Below, in pieces: positions 11,509 through 23,263 of a stretch of DNA of 64,000 nt; the first letter of the stretch is position 1, and each line of letters opens with the position of its first letter. A program made the translations under genes and the position numbers. The notes beneath the pieces are model-generated. The model made no database searches. It had not been told where the DNA came from and saw only the letters and a program-made list of their open reading frames with translations. Source of the DNA: Macrococcus armenti (GTDB lineage: Bacteria; Bacillota; Bacilli; Staphylococcales; Staphylococcaceae); NCBI RefSeq assembly GCF_020097135.1, contig NZ_CP083608.1, forward strand, positions 1,922,001 to 1,986,000. The letters are read 5' to 3'.

Positions 11509-12296
11509 TACTCTACCTCCTGAAACTTGAAGTGATTAACCGGACCTTGTCCATGCCCGAGTTCAGGTGTATACTTAATCGCCATATCCATATAATGTTT
11601 CGCTAAAGTTACTGCATCTACGATTGACTTACCTTTAGCAAGTTCAGCAGTAATTACTGCTGAATATGTACATCCCGTACCATGTGTATGTTTCGTATCA
11701 TAACGTTCTCCCGGCAAAGTGCACAGTCCAGACTTCGTGAATAAGTAGTCCGTTGCATCCCCTTTTAAATGTCCCCCTTTAATTAATACGCTTTGTGCAC
11801 CAATTTCATTAATAAATATTTTCCCGGCACGTTCTATTTCATCGATTGTTTCGACCTTCATATTTATAATCGTCTCAAGTTCCGGTATGTTAGGTGTAAC
11901 AACTGTAGCAAGATCCAGCAACTTCGTACGAACGGCATTCTGGCCATGCTCATCAAGTAATAAATCTCCGCTTTTTGCAATCATAACAGGATCTATTACA
12001 TAAGGAATGTTATGACGTTCAATATATGGTCTTACAACGTCCATTACTTCACTCGTTGCAAGCATGCCCGTTTTTACAGCGTTTGGTACGATGTCAGAAT
12101 ATACACTCTCCAATTGTGCATGAATTACGTCTACCGGTTGATTAAATACTTGCTGAACGCCTAAAGTGTTTTGTGCAACAAGGCTTGTAACGACGCTCAT
12201 ACCATATACACTACGCGATTGAAATACTTTAAGGTCAACTGTTGTTCCTGCACCACCTGTAGGATCTGTACCTGCGATTGATAATGCTGTTCTCAT
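11508..12296 (-). CDS. thiD: Hydroxymethylpyrimidine/phosphomethylpyrimidine kinase
   Basis: ThiD phosphorylates HMP twice to HMP-pyrophosphate. The 262-residue protein opens MRTALSIAGTDPTGGAGTTVD, the classic ThiD substrate motif, and contains VIDPVMIAKSGD and the C-terminal HTHGTGCTYSA anion hole with its catalytic Asp-equivalent region. I chose the ATG at 12296, preceded by GGAGG and overlapping the tenA stop as TAATG. The longer frame adds only four residues. Confidence 0.95.
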   Translation of the reverse strand: MRTALSIAGTDPTGGAGTTVDLKVFQSRSVYGMSVVTSLVAQNTLGVQQVFNQPVDVIHAQLESVYSDIVPNAVKTGMLATSEVMDVVRPYIERHNIPYVIDPVMIAKSGDLLLDEHGQNAVRTKLLDLATVVTPNIPELETIINMKVETIDEIERAGKIFINEIGAQSVLIKGGHLKGDATDYLFTKSGLCTLPGERYDTKHTHGTGCTYSAVITAELAKGKSIVDAVTLAKHYMDMAIKYTPELGHGQGPVNHFKFQEVE

Positions 12297-12964
12297 TAAT
12301 ATTCCTCCCAAGTTTCAATATTATATGACATATTAAAAAAGCGTTTTTCATGTATACAACTTTCAACAAAGTTCTTTCTTAATATTTCTAACTCATCATC
12401 TGAAGCCGTCTGACTGAACGCATTCACCCATCTATCAAGGTGTCCGATAAGTTCGTCCATATTTACGCAATAAAATTCAACCCATGGCTTAAGCGGATTA
12501 TTTGTTAAGTCATTTCGCGCTCTTATTTTCAATGCTAATTGCTGATATACATATGGACATGGTGCCATCGCACAAATCGTAAAGCTCGCATCACTGTAAC
12601 GATATGCATTGTAATACATATGTTTAATATAATGATCACTTGATGGATACCACTCACCTTCCTTAATCAACGATTTATAATCTACACCAGCATAGTTTGC
12701 CAACGTATAATGCGCATCAATTTCACCATTCATAACAAAATCAATTTGTTCGAGTAAAAACTTTATTCCTTCTCTATCATTTAATTTAGGAATGAGTAAA
12801 CTATATATTTTCGCAAATTCATTTAAATATAAACTATCTGCCTTTAAGTAGTGACATACAGCGTCTTTCTTCAAGTCACCTTTAATAATCCCCTGAATAA
12901 AAGGATCATTATAAATCGATTCGATAATTGGTTCTACTTCTTTCTTTAACTCTTCTGTAAACAT
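12296..12964 (-). CDS. tenA: Aminopyrimidine aminohydrolase TenA
   Basis: TenA hydrolyses amino-HMP from degraded thiamine, feeding HMP to ThiD. The 222-residue all-helical protein shows FIQGIIKGDLKKDAVCHYLKAD at the start, MAPCPYVYQ with the conserved Cys, and YNIETWEEY at the end with the conserved Glu. The start ATG at 12964 follows AGGAGG closely. It is the first gene of the thi operon, directly behind the riboswitch terminator. Confidence 0.94.
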   Translation of the reverse strand: MFTEELKKEVEPIIESIYNDPFIQGIIKGDLKKDAVCHYLKADSLYLNEFAKIYSLLIPKLNDREGIKFLLEQIDFVMNGEIDAHYTLANYAGVDYKSLIKEGEWYPSSDHYIKHMYYNAYRYSDASFTICAMAPCPYVYQQLALKIRARNDLTNNPLKPWVEFYCVNMDELIGHLDRWVNAFSQTASDDELEILRKNFVESCIHEKRFFNMSYNIETWEEY

Positions 12965-12986
12965 ATAATTCCTCCTCAAAATAAAA

Positions 12987-13013
12987 AACCTATCTCCGTA
13001 TAGGAAATAGGTT
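12987..13013 (-). terminator. Intrinsic terminator of the TPP riboswitch expression platform
   Basis: Arms AACCTAT / ATAGGTT. On the minus strand the hairpin is followed by a T-rich run, just before the tenA ribosome site. It is the likely off-state terminator when TPP is bound. Confidence 0.8.
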
Positions 13014-13029
13014 AAATACACATAATGGT

Positions 13030-13119
13030 ACTTAGCACAACTTTCCTACGCCGGCATTATCCGGATCAGGTAAAGGGTTTGACAGACGTCATCTCAGCAC
13101 GAAGCACCCCTAGTGTGTA
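13030..13119 (-). promoter_or_regulatory. TPP (THI-box) riboswitch
   Basis: On the minus strand the conserved THI-box elements appear in order: ACTAGGGGTGC, CTGAGATGA, ACCCTTTACCTGATCCGG and ATAATGCCGGCGTAGGAA. These are the hallmark TPP-sensing segments. The downstream hairpin and T run form the expression platform for tenA-thiD-thiM-thiE. Confidence 0.96.
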
Positions 13120-13163
13120 TCATTTACTTATAGTTTAACTAAGTTAATAAATTAATGCAAAAA

Positions 13164-13196
13164 AGAGCTTTAAAGTGAATTTCACTTTAAAGCTCT
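13164..13196 (-). terminator. Terminator of the LysM/Rpf-type transglycosylase gene
   Basis: A nearly perfect palindrome with 15-base arms (GAGCTTTAAAGTGAA and its complement) and a minimal loop. A run of A on the plus strand means a T run on the minus strand. Confidence 0.82.
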
Positions 13197-13205
13197 GAAT
13201 ATAAA

Positions 13206-14057
13206 TTATAATCTTGCTCCACATGCTGGCCATGGTTGTGCACCACGAGAGTTATATAAGATTTGAGCACGTTTTGTTTGCTCTGCTGCAGATGCTTGGT
13301 GTGGATATCCTGAACCACCAACACTTTGCCATGTTTGTAAATCAAATTGGTACATACCGTAGAAGCCATTGCCTGTATTGATAGAAGCATTTCCACCTGA
13401 TTCACATTGTGCTAATGCTGACCAGTTTAAACCATTGTTAACGCGAGGCGCTGGTGCAGCCTGAGTTTTTGTATATGTGACTTGTTGCTTAGGTGCACTA
13501 TATACTGTTTGTTGAACAGGTGCTTGATAAGTTGATTGTGCTACTTGATTTTTAACTGGCGCTTCGTATGTCGTTTTTGAAACTGCTGGTTGAACAGGCG
13601 CTTTGTATGTTGATTGTGCTACTGGATTTACTGGTGCTTGTTGAACATTGTTTGAAACAGGCGTTCCAACTGAACCATTAATCTTTAATGTGTCTCCAGC
13701 AATGATTAAATCTGATTGTAAACCATTCCATGCTTTAAGCTGTGCTACTGTTACACTATATTGAGATGCAATTTTACCTAATGTATCTCCAGGCACGATA
13801 ACGTATGTTGCATCACTATTGTTTGATGATTTGTTTGTATCATTTGTTTCATTAATATTTAATACTTGATCAGCAATGATTAAATCTGACTTTAAGTTGT
13901 TTTCAAGCTTTAACGCTTGAACTGAAGTATTAAATTCGTTAGAGATTTTCCATAATGAATCTCCACTTTTTACTTTATATTGAGCTGCATCAGCTTGAGT
14001 CGCTGCGAATGTTCCACCTACTGCAAATACTGTTGTCACCGCTAATAATTTTTTCAT
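13206..14057 (-). CDS. Secreted LysM protein with Rpf-type transglycosylase domain
   Basis: The 283-residue exported protein has a signal peptide ending near AATQADA (residue about 24), two LysM domains (about 26-70 and 86-130), a Pro/Gln/Val linker with repeated STYxAPV units, and a C-terminal transglycosylase-like domain (about 212-283). That domain has LAQCESGGNASINTGNGFYG and ends in WPACGARL. The Glu in CESGG is the expected catalytic residue, and the paired Cys match resuscitation-promoting-factor folds. It probably cleaves glycan strands during growth. A perfect WalR box lies about 100 bases upstream, and a similar gene follows directly upstream on the same strand. Confidence 0.88.
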   Translation of the reverse strand: MKKLLAVTTVFAVGGTFAATQADAAQYKVKSGDSLWKISNEFNTSVQALKLENNLKSDLIIADQVLNINETNDTNKSSNNSDATYVIVPGDTLGKIASQYSVTVAQLKAWNGLQSDLIIAGDTLKINGSVGTPVSNNVQQAPVNPVAQSTYKAPVQPAVSKTTYEAPVKNQVAQSTYQAPVQQTVYSAPKQQVTYTKTQAAPAPRVNNGLNWSALAQCESGGNASINTGNGFYGMYQFDLQTWQSVGGSGYPHQASAAEQTKRAQILYNSRGAQPWPACGARL

Positions 14058-14158
14058 TTTGGAATGTCCTCCTAGAGTTTATATGCGTTTTGAATAACTA
14101 TACTATATCAAATTAAAATATTTCATAGGTTACAGTTATATAAAGAATTAAGTGTTAT

Positions 14159-14175
14159 GTTACACTCATGTTACA
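14159..14175 (-). promoter_or_regulatory. WalR (YycF) binding site upstream of the LysM/Rpf gene
   Basis: On the minus strand the sequence is TGTAAC-ATGAG-TGTAAC, an exact match to the WalR consensus TGTWAH-N5-TGTWAH. It lies about 100 bases before the start codon of the gene it should control. WalKR controls many staphylococcal autolysins. Confidence 0.75.
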
Positions 14176-14186
14176 ATTCTACAAAA

Positions 14187-14220
14187 TAAAATGATTTCGC
14201 AATTACACGAAATCATTTTT
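14187..14220 (-). terminator. Terminator of the sceD-like gene
   Basis: Arms AAAATGATTTCG / CGAAATCATTTT around an 8-base loop, with A/T runs on both sides. It is immediately downstream of the sceD-like stop codon. Confidence 0.78.
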
Positions 14221-14225
14221 TATTA

Positions 14226-15068
14226 TTAGTAAGCTGTTGACCATTGAGATGCGCCAGCTGTTTGGTATAATATTCTAGCGCGTTTCCATTGTTCTTCAAC
14301 TGAAGCGTTTGCTGGGTTTCCAGTTCCACCTACTGATGCCCATGTTGATGGTGAGAATTGGAATAATCCGTAGTAACCTGCTGGGTTAACAGCACTTGGA
14401 TTACCGCCTGATTCGCGTTGTGCGATAACACGTAAGTGTGCATCCATCGATGAATTACCAGCTGGTGCTGCTGCTTGTTGTACTGGTGCTTGTTGTACCG
14501 GCGCTTGTTGTACCGGCGCTTGTTGATGTGCAGCTGTTTGTTGTACTACTGGTTGAGCAGGTGCTGCTTGCTGTACTTGTTGTACTGGCGCTTGTTGTAC
14601 TTGTGTATGTTCAGTTGCTTGTTCAGGCGCTTGTACTACTGGTGCTGCTTTAGCTGCTACTGGTTGTACTGAAACTGGTGTTTGTGCTGCTGTTTGAGTA
14701 ACAACTTGTTTTTCCTCTTTATCAACGATAATCATTTTACCGGCTTTAAGATCTTTATTTGATTTAATTTTATTCCATTTCTTTAAATCTGCTACTTTAG
14801 TATCAAATTTCTTAGCGATTTTTTCTAAAGTATCACCATTTTGTACTTCGTATTTCCCTTTAACTAATACTTCTAATTTTTGATTTGGGAAAATAATATC
14901 TGAATCTAATTTATTGATCTTTTTAATACGTTCAACTGTTGTATCATATTTATCAGCGATAGACCAAAGTGACTCACCTTGAGATACTTTATGTTCCTTC
15001 GCGTCTGCCTGTGCTGTAATTCCTGTAGCTAAAATAGCGATACCTGTAACTGTTGCAAATTTTTTCAT
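14226..15068 (-). CDS. Secreted LysM transglycosylase, SceD/IsaA-like
   Basis: A 280-residue exported protein with a signal peptide (MKKFATVTGIAILATG, cleaved near QADA), two LysM domains (about 25-68 and 71-115), a low-complexity Ala/Pro/Val/Gln linker with tandem APVQQ units (about 125-205), and a C-terminal transglycosylase domain with VIAQRESGGNPSAVNPAGYYGLFQF and WSTAY at the end. SceD and IsaA are glycan-cleaving autolysins at this same locus in staphylococci. The ATG at 15068 is preferred: it follows the GGAGG and opens the signal peptide. A perfect WalR box lies upstream. Confidence 0.88.
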   Translation of the reverse strand: MKKFATVTGIAILATGITAQADAKEHKVSQGESLWSIADKYDTTVERIKKINKLDSDIIFPNQKLEVLVKGKYEVQNGDTLEKIAKKFDTKVADLKKWNKIKSNKDLKAGKMIIVDKEEKQVVTQTAAQTPVSVQPVAAKAAPVVQAPEQATEHTQVQQAPVQQVQQAAPAQPVVQQTAAHQQAPVQQAPVQQAPVQQAAAPAGNSSMDAHLRVIAQRESGGNPSAVNPAGYYGLFQFSPSTWASVGGTGNPANASVEEQWKRARILYQTAGASQWSTAY

Positions 15069-15193
15069 TATATATGTTGCCTCCGATAAATTCATTTAAT
15101 TTTTATTTAGTCTTTCAGTTATAGTTGCGTTTTCTGATTGATATAAATTTATCATGAATTTACATTTCTTTGGTTACAGAATGATGTTTTATA

Positions 15194-15210
15194 ATTACAG
15201 AAATATTACA
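15194..15210 (-). promoter_or_regulatory. WalR binding site upstream of the sceD-like gene
   Basis: On the minus strand the sequence is TGTAAT-ATTTC-TGTAAT, an exact TGTWAH-N5-TGTWAH match, about 125 bases before the start codon. Nearby TGTAAC and TGTAAA half-sites are not correctly spaced. Confidence 0.72.
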
Positions 15211-15231
15211 AAAGCATATCAATTTAAAAAT

Positions 15232-15273
15232 AACCTTTGCAAAAGCGTTCAGCACTGCGCTTTTACAAAGGTT
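15232..15273 (-). terminator. Terminator after the ssb-like gene
   Basis: Arms AACCTTTGCAAAAGCG / CGCTTTTACAAAGGTT with one mismatch. On the minus strand it is followed by TATTTTTAAA. Confidence 0.75.
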
Positions 15274-15312
15274 GGTGGGTGTATAGATGAGGTGTGAGTA
15301 ATGAAATGGCGT

Positions 15313-15972
15313 CTAAAACGGGATGTTACTATCTGTTACATTACTATCTTCACTTTCAGCAGATGTTTCACCATCACTTTCTTGTGATGATGTTTCATCT
15401 TTATTTTCTATATTAACTTCATTGTTTGTCGCTTTCTTAATAATCTCATCAGCCTGCTCCGCATATACACTCGGAGATTTCTCTTCCTGATTCTCAAAAA
15501 GTTTACTGTTCCAACGTTCTTCAGCCGTCGATTGTGTTTGCAGGAGCTGATCTGTACCTTTTGTCAGTAAGCTATTTGTAATCTTATCTTTCACTTCATC
15601 TGATAAGCTATTCCAAATCGTATCAGCACGTGATTCATGCTTTTCTGCTTTATTACTGCTCATATTAGGCAGGAATTTAATGTTTTCAATTAATATTTCT
15701 GTACCGAAATTCGTCTTCCCGTCCTTCTCATAACGTGTGCTATGAATTTGACCAGTAATACTGACAAAACTACCTTTATTACAATACTTATGAATATTCT
15801 CTGCAGTTTTATTAAAAGCTTTACACATTAAAAAATCAGTCTGCCTCTCACCTTGCTTAGAATTACCTCTATCTACTGCTAACGAAAATGTAACAATCGT
15901 TGTGTTGTTAGCAGCCTGACGCAGCAACGGATCTTTTACGAGACGACCTGCAACAATAGCTTTGTTTATCAA
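15313..15972 (-). CDS. ssb: Single-stranded DNA-binding protein (SsbB/YwpH-locus type)
   Basis: The 219-residue protein has an N-terminal OB fold (about 1-105: INKAIVAGRLVKDPLLR, TDFLMCKAFNKTAENI, YCNKGSFVSITGQ), a long charged middle region, and the SSB tail ending DSNIPF that recruits partner proteins. The start is a TTG at 15972, preceded by an exceptionally strong AAAGGAGGTGA. The position beside ywpF and fabZ matches the B. subtilis ywpH (ssbB) neighbourhood. B. subtilis SsbB is shorter and lacks the acidic tail, so this copy is longer than that homologue. Whether it is a general or a competence-type SSB cannot be decided here. Confidence 0.9.
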   Translation of the reverse strand: MINKAIVAGRLVKDPLLRQAANNTTIVTFSLAVDRGNSKQGERQTDFLMCKAFNKTAENIHKYCNKGSFVSITGQIHSTRYEKDGKTNFGTEILIENIKFLPNMSSNKAEKHESRADTIWNSLSDEVKDKITNSLLTKGTDQLLQTQSTAEERWNSKLFENQEEKSPSVYAEQADEIIKKATNNEVNIENKDETSSQESDGETSAESEDSNVTDSNIPF

Positions 15973-16027
15973 TTTCTCACCTCCTTTCACATAAAATATA
16001 TTAAAAATCATTTCAAATAGAAAATTG

Positions 16028-16075
16028 CAGAAATTAAAAAATCGTAATGAAAATAACGTTATTTTTTAATTTCTG
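16028..16075. repeat. Perfect 15-base inverted repeat between ssb and ywpF
   Basis: Arms CAGAAATTAAAAAAT (16028-16042) and ATTTTTTAATTTCTG (16061-16075), with 18 bases between that hold the small palindrome ATAACGTTAT. It lies in the divergent ssb/ywpF promoter region and has no terminator role for either gene. It is a candidate operator. Confidence 0.6.
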
Positions 16076-16131
16076 AACGTAATTATTCAAAAACTGCTAA
16101 CTTTTCAATGCAATTTTTGAAATATAGTAAT

Positions 16132-16159
16132 TTGAAAAATTTATGGAAAGATTTATAAT
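16132..16159 (+). promoter_or_regulatory. Probable promoter of ywpF
   Basis: A -35 TTGAAA and -10 TATAAT (16154-16159) with a spacer of about 16 bases, shortly before the ribosome site GGAGGG and the ATG at 16179. Confidence 0.5.
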
Positions 16160-16178
16160 AGATGATGGAGGGATATAC

Positions 16179-16610
16179 ATGAAAACGTTCAAAGCAATTC
16201 GATTTCAAATCGTTGAAGATGAATCAATGAAAGAGTATATGTTGTACGATGGTGTAATAATCAATAAAGAAAATAGTGGAACTGGCTGGCTGCTTGAAAT
16301 ATTAATTGATGAAATTCACCTTGAAACGATGGAATCATACATGCAGAACGGTACGATACTTGATACGCGTGTCGTTATTACACGTGCATCAAATGATCCC
16401 GCGATGTTCGAGTCCACAATTAAAGATATTCAAGTTTTGGATGATAAAATTTCAGTTATATTTGAATGTCACATTTATACGTTACGACAAACATATGCTG
16501 AAAAGTTATTAGAGCAACTCGTAAATGATGGATTATCCGGTCAGTCACTTATTACAGCATTCAACAGAAAGATGCAGTCTAAGCCTAAATTAAAGGATGA
16601 AAATGAATAA
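16179..16610 (+). CDS. ywpF: YwpF-like protein
   Basis: A 143-residue soluble protein starting MKTFKAIRFQIVEDESM. The start at 16179 is chosen because GGAGGG stands seven bases before it. The 12 upstream in-frame residues lack a ribosome site. The sequence fits the YwpF-like family found next to ssb/fabZ in staphylococci and bacilli. No enzymatic motif is evident and its function is unknown. It is divergent from the ssb gene across the inverted repeat. Confidence 0.75.
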   Translation: MKTFKAIRFQIVEDESMKEYMLYDGVIINKENSGTGWLLEILIDEIHLETMESYMQNGTILDTRVVITRASNDPAMFESTIKDIQVLDDKISVIFECHIYTLRQTYAEKLLEQLVNDGLSGQSLITAFNRKMQSKPKLKDENE

Positions 16611-16613
16611 AAG

Positions 16614-16649
16614 AACCCCCCAAAGTTCAATTCATGAACTTTGGGGGTT
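16614..16649. terminator. Bidirectional terminator between ywpF and fabZ
   Basis: Arms AACCCCCCAAAGTTCA / TGAACTTTGGGGGTT around a 5-base loop, with A/T runs on both sides. The two genes converge here. Confidence 0.87.
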
Positions 16650-16652
16650 ATT

Positions 16653-17090
16653 TTATTGGTCTACAATTGCAAAGCTGATTTCACAACTACATGCAAGACG
16701 ATCTCCGACCATTGCAGTCGCAGTCCCTTTACCAATTGGACCTTTAATACGCGTCATTTCAACTGTAAGTGTTAAAGTATCTCCTGGTGTTACTTGGGAT
16801 TTGAAGCGACATTTATCTATCCCTGTAAACATCGCAAGTTTTCCTTTATTATCTTCCAAATTTAACATCGCGACCGCACCTACTTGCGCAAGTGCTTCAA
16901 CAATTAATACACCTGGCATTACAGCGTATTCTGGAAAGTGCCCCTGGAAGAAAGGTTCATTCCCGCTCACTTGTTTAATACCTGTGCAACGTTTACCATC
17001 TTCTAACTCAACGATACGGTCAATTAACAAAAATGGATAACGATGCGGAATAATTTTTTTAATTTCATCAAAAGTTAATAAAGTTTCCAT
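16653..17090 (-). CDS. fabZ: 3-hydroxyacyl-ACP dehydratase FabZ
   Basis: FabZ dehydrates beta-hydroxyacyl-ACP in fatty acid elongation. The 145-residue hot-dog protein has [11 protein letters not shown] near residue 15 and the catalytic [20 protein letters not shown], with the His and Glu of the active site. The ATG overlaps the stop of the upstream EpuA-type gene (TAATG). It is the last gene of the ywzB-murA-epuA-fabZ group. Confidence 0.97.
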   Translation of the reverse strand: METLLTFDEIKKIIPHRYPFLLIDRIVELEDGKRCTGIKQVSGNEPFFQGHFPEYAVMPGVLIVEALAQVGAVAMLNLEDNKGKLAMFTGIDKCRFKSQVTPGDTLTLTVEMTRIKGPIGKGTATAMVGDRLACSCEISFAIVDQ

Positions 17091-17320
17091 TAACTGCCAC
17101 TCCCTGTAAGTTCTCTAAGATGCTGCCAAGTTGACGGTTTGAATATATCTATTGGTGAATGTAATATACCATATCCAATCATCATGCCGATAATAAAAAT
17201 AATCGCCATTAAAACTAAAACGAAAATCAGTGTAACATATATCGGTACAGTTCGATGTACGACTTCAGTATCACCAATTTGTGTGACACGCTCTTTAAAA
17301 GTTGGCTTTCTCAATTTCAT
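17090..17320 (-). CDS. EpuA-like small membrane protein (often mislabelled RNA polymerase beta subunit)
   Basis: A 76-residue protein with one strong membrane helix ([21 protein letters not shown], about residues 25-47) after a basic cytoplasmic N-terminus. The start at 17320 ([10 protein letters not shown]) follows AGGAG by about ten bases. The family (EpuA, PF11772) is often annotated as an RNA polymerase beta subunit, but it is too small for that. The same gene stands between murA and fabZ in staphylococci. Function unknown. Confidence 0.7.
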   Translation of the reverse strand: MKLRKPTFKERVTQIGDTEVVHRTVPIYVTLIFVLVLMAIIFIIGMMIGYGILHSPIDIFKPSTWQHLRELTGSGS

Positions 17321-17333
17321 AATGCACACGCTC

Positions 17334-18617
17334 CTAGGCATTAATAGTTTCTTTAACATCACCTGTACGTTCTATTTCTGCACCAAGACTACGCAGTTTT
17401 GTATGGAAATTTACATATCCTCTGTCAAGATGATGTAATGCAGTTACTTTAGTATAGCCTTTTGCGACAAGTCCTGCAAGGATGAGTGCAGCACCACTTC
17501 TAAGATCTGTTGCAGCAACATCTGCACCTTGCAATGCACTATTCTTAATAAATGCAAATCGCTTATCAACAATTATATTTGCATTCATTTTCTGGAACTC
17601 TGTTGCATGCATAAAGCGATTTTCAAATACGGTTTCATTCACACTGCTATTCCCTTCTATAGACAACATTAATGCCATCATCTGTGCCTGCATATCTGTC
17701 GGGAATCCGGGATGTGGTAATGTTTTTACGTCAATTGCGTTTAATGGTCCTTGTGCGCTTAAACGAATACCTTTTTCATCTATCTCGATATTGCATCCTG
17801 CTTCACGAAGTTTTGCGATTAGCGCCTGCATATGCTCGTACACTGCACCTTCCACATATACATTACCTCGTGTAATTGCCGCTGCGATTAAAAATGTACC
17901 TGCTTCAATTCTATCTGGAATGATTTCATGTTTCGCACCTGATAATTTCTCAACGCCATGGACAGTTATCGTATCAGTCCCAGCCCCTTGAACATCTGCT
18001 CCCATGCGATTTAAATAATTTGCAAGATCTACAATTTCAGGTTCACGTGCAACGTTATCAATTACTGTTTTACCTTCAGCTAGTACAGCTGCCATTAAAA
18101 TGTTCTGCGTTGCACCTACACTCGGGAAGTCCAGATAAATTTCCGCGCCTTTAAGTTTTCCGTTTACTGTTCCAATTAAGTAACCATTTTTTTGTTCGAT
18201 GCATGCCCCGAGCGCTTTTAATCCTTTCAGATGTAGTTCAATTGGTCTTGATCCAATCGCACAACCACCCGGCATTGCAACTTCGGCATAGCCAAAACGA
18301 GCAAGTAATGGGCCTAATACTAATACACTTGCACGCATTTTACTTACGAATTCATAAGCTGCATGCGTTGATAACTCTCCTTGTGCATCTACGGTCACAC
18401 GATTTATATTCATTTCTTTTTTTACTTTTGCGTTTAATCCTTCTAATACAGCTGAAATTGTATCAACGTCCGAAAGTGCTGGGACATTACTGAATTCACT
18501 CACACCTTCTGATGCAAGTAAAGATGCTGTCATGATTGGCAGTACAGCATTCTTCGCCCCTTCAACTTTGACGTTTCCAACTAATTTATTGCCACCTTTA
18601 ACGATAATTGTATCCAT
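17334..18617 (-). CDS. murA: UDP-N-acetylglucosamine 1-carboxyvinyltransferase MurA (first paralogue)
   Basis: MurA transfers enolpyruvate from PEP to UDP-GlcNAc, the first committed step of peptidoglycan synthesis and the fosfomycin target. The 427-residue protein has [20 protein letters not shown] at the N-terminus, the active-site loop GGCAIGSRP with the catalytic Cys, and [12 protein letters not shown]. The ATG at 18617 follows GGAGG. A second paralogue, murZ, is in the same window at 37646-38908. Its position between ywzB and fabZ identifies this as the MurAA type. Confidence 0.96.
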   Translation of the reverse strand: MDTIIVKGGNKLVGNVKVEGAKNAVLPIMTASLLASEGVSEFSNVPALSDVDTISAVLEGLNAKVKKEMNINRVTVDAQGELSTHAAYEFVSKMRASVLVLGPLLARFGYAEVAMPGGCAIGSRPIELHLKGLKALGACIEQKNGYLIGTVNGKLKGAEIYLDFPSVGATQNILMAAVLAEGKTVIDNVAREPEIVDLANYLNRMGADVQGAGTDTITVHGVEKLSGAKHEIIPDRIEAGTFLIAAAITRGNVYVEGAVYEHMQALIAKLREAGCNIEIDEKGIRLSAQGPLNAIDVKTLPHPGFPTDMQAQMMALMLSIEGNSSVNETVFENRFMHATEFQKMNANIIVDKRFAFIKNSALQGADVAATDLRSGAALILAGLVAKGYTKVTALHHLDRGYVNFHTKLRSLGAEIERTGDVKETINA

Positions 18618-18692
18618 TATTTCCTCCAAAATCATAAACATATCTATACAAGTATTTTATACTATTTACCCCTTTAATACACTATTTATTCA

Positions 18693-18914
18693 TTAAAAAA
18701 GAATAAATATTTGATTTGTATATTTTATTAAATCGACAATGAAGTTTGTTACTAGGTAGCTTATCCCCATACTTAAACTCATTAATATTACCTGGATATC
18801 CTGAGTACGATTTTGTTTGAACCATTGTTCTGTTCGTATTGCCTGTAGACTTTTAAATATTACCCCGGAAATTAATAAATATAAAACGATATATGTAAGT
18901 GCAAATACATTCAT
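18693..18914 (-). CDS. ywzB: YwzB-like (DUF1146) membrane protein
   Basis: A 73-residue protein with two hydrophobic segments (residues about 4-24 and 42-65) around the loop RTEQWFKQNRTQDIQV. Its size and position between the atp operon and murA match the DUF1146/YwzB family of bacilli. It has a good AGGAG site. Function unknown. Confidence 0.78.
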   Translation of the reverse strand: MNVFALTYIVLYLLISGVIFKSLQAIRTEQWFKQNRTQDIQVILMSLSMGISYLVTNFIVDLIKYTNQIFILF

Positions 18915-18931
18915 ATTATTCTCCTGTAAAA

Positions 18932-18961
18932 AAGAGGCTGAAACATACGTCTCAGCCTCTT
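18932..18961 (-). terminator. Terminator of the ATP synthase operon
   Basis: Arms AAGAGGCTGAAAC / GTCTCAGCCTCTT with one mismatch and a 4-base loop. On the minus strand a T run follows. It lies just after the atpC stop. Confidence 0.85.
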
Positions 18962-18968
18962 AATGTGA

Positions 18969-19379
18969 TTATCTAAACTTTGCGACTTCAATACGGTTCA
19001 TCGCACGGTGTAATGCACGTTCTGCACGATGGAAATCAACATCAGCTGCTTTATCTTCTTTAAGTCGCGCTTCAGCACGATGTAAAGATTCAGTTGCACG
19101 CTCAATATCAATTTCATCAGCTTGTTCTGCAGCTTGTACTAACACCGATACTTGTTGTGGACGAATTTCAGCGAAACCTTCAGTTACAGCGATGTAATCT
19201 TTATCGTTTCCTGATTTCGTCACACGAACAGCACCAATTTTAAGTGGTGCGACTGTAGGAATATGTCCAGCCATCACACCCATTTCACCTGACTCAGTCT
19301 GTAGAACAATTAATTCAGCTTCAGCTTCTGAGTATATTGATCCATTAGGAGTGACTATTTCAATTGCTAATTTGTTCAT
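18969..19379 (-). CDS. atpC: F1 ATP synthase epsilon subunit
   Basis: The 136-residue epsilon subunit links the rotor to F1 and inhibits ATP hydrolysis. It has the N-terminal beta-sandwich (LAIEIVTPNGSIYSEAEAELIVLQTESGEMGVMAGHIP begins it) and a C-terminal helical hairpin rich in Glu/Arg/Ala. It is the last gene of atpIBEFHAGDC and is followed by a strong terminator. Confidence 0.96.
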   Translation of the reverse strand: MNKLAIEIVTPNGSIYSEAEAELIVLQTESGEMGVMAGHIPTVAPLKIGAVRVTKSGNDKDYIAVTEGFAEIRPQQVSVLVQAAEQADEIDIERATESLHRAEARLKEDKAADVDFHRAERALHRAMNRIEVAKFR

Positions 19380-19397
19380 AGTTTCTTCCTCCTATGT

Positions 19398-21710
<2,313 letters not shown>

Positions 21711-21729
21711 TTATGATTGATTTCCCGTT

Positions 21730-23241
<1,512 letters not shown>

Positions 23242-23263
23242 TTATGTCACTCCTCTTAAGAAA

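Noticed and set aside
14438-14653. Val/Leu-rich plus-strand ORF over the sceD-like gene
   Set aside because: Reverse complement of the APVQQ linker repeats; not a membrane protein gene.
17090-17320. RNA polymerase beta subunit annotation
   Set aside because: The product is a 76-residue single-helix membrane peptide; the name is a database carry-over.
17482-17991. 169-codon plus-strand ORF over murA
   Set aside because: Antisense to the well-supported murA gene; no independent start signal.
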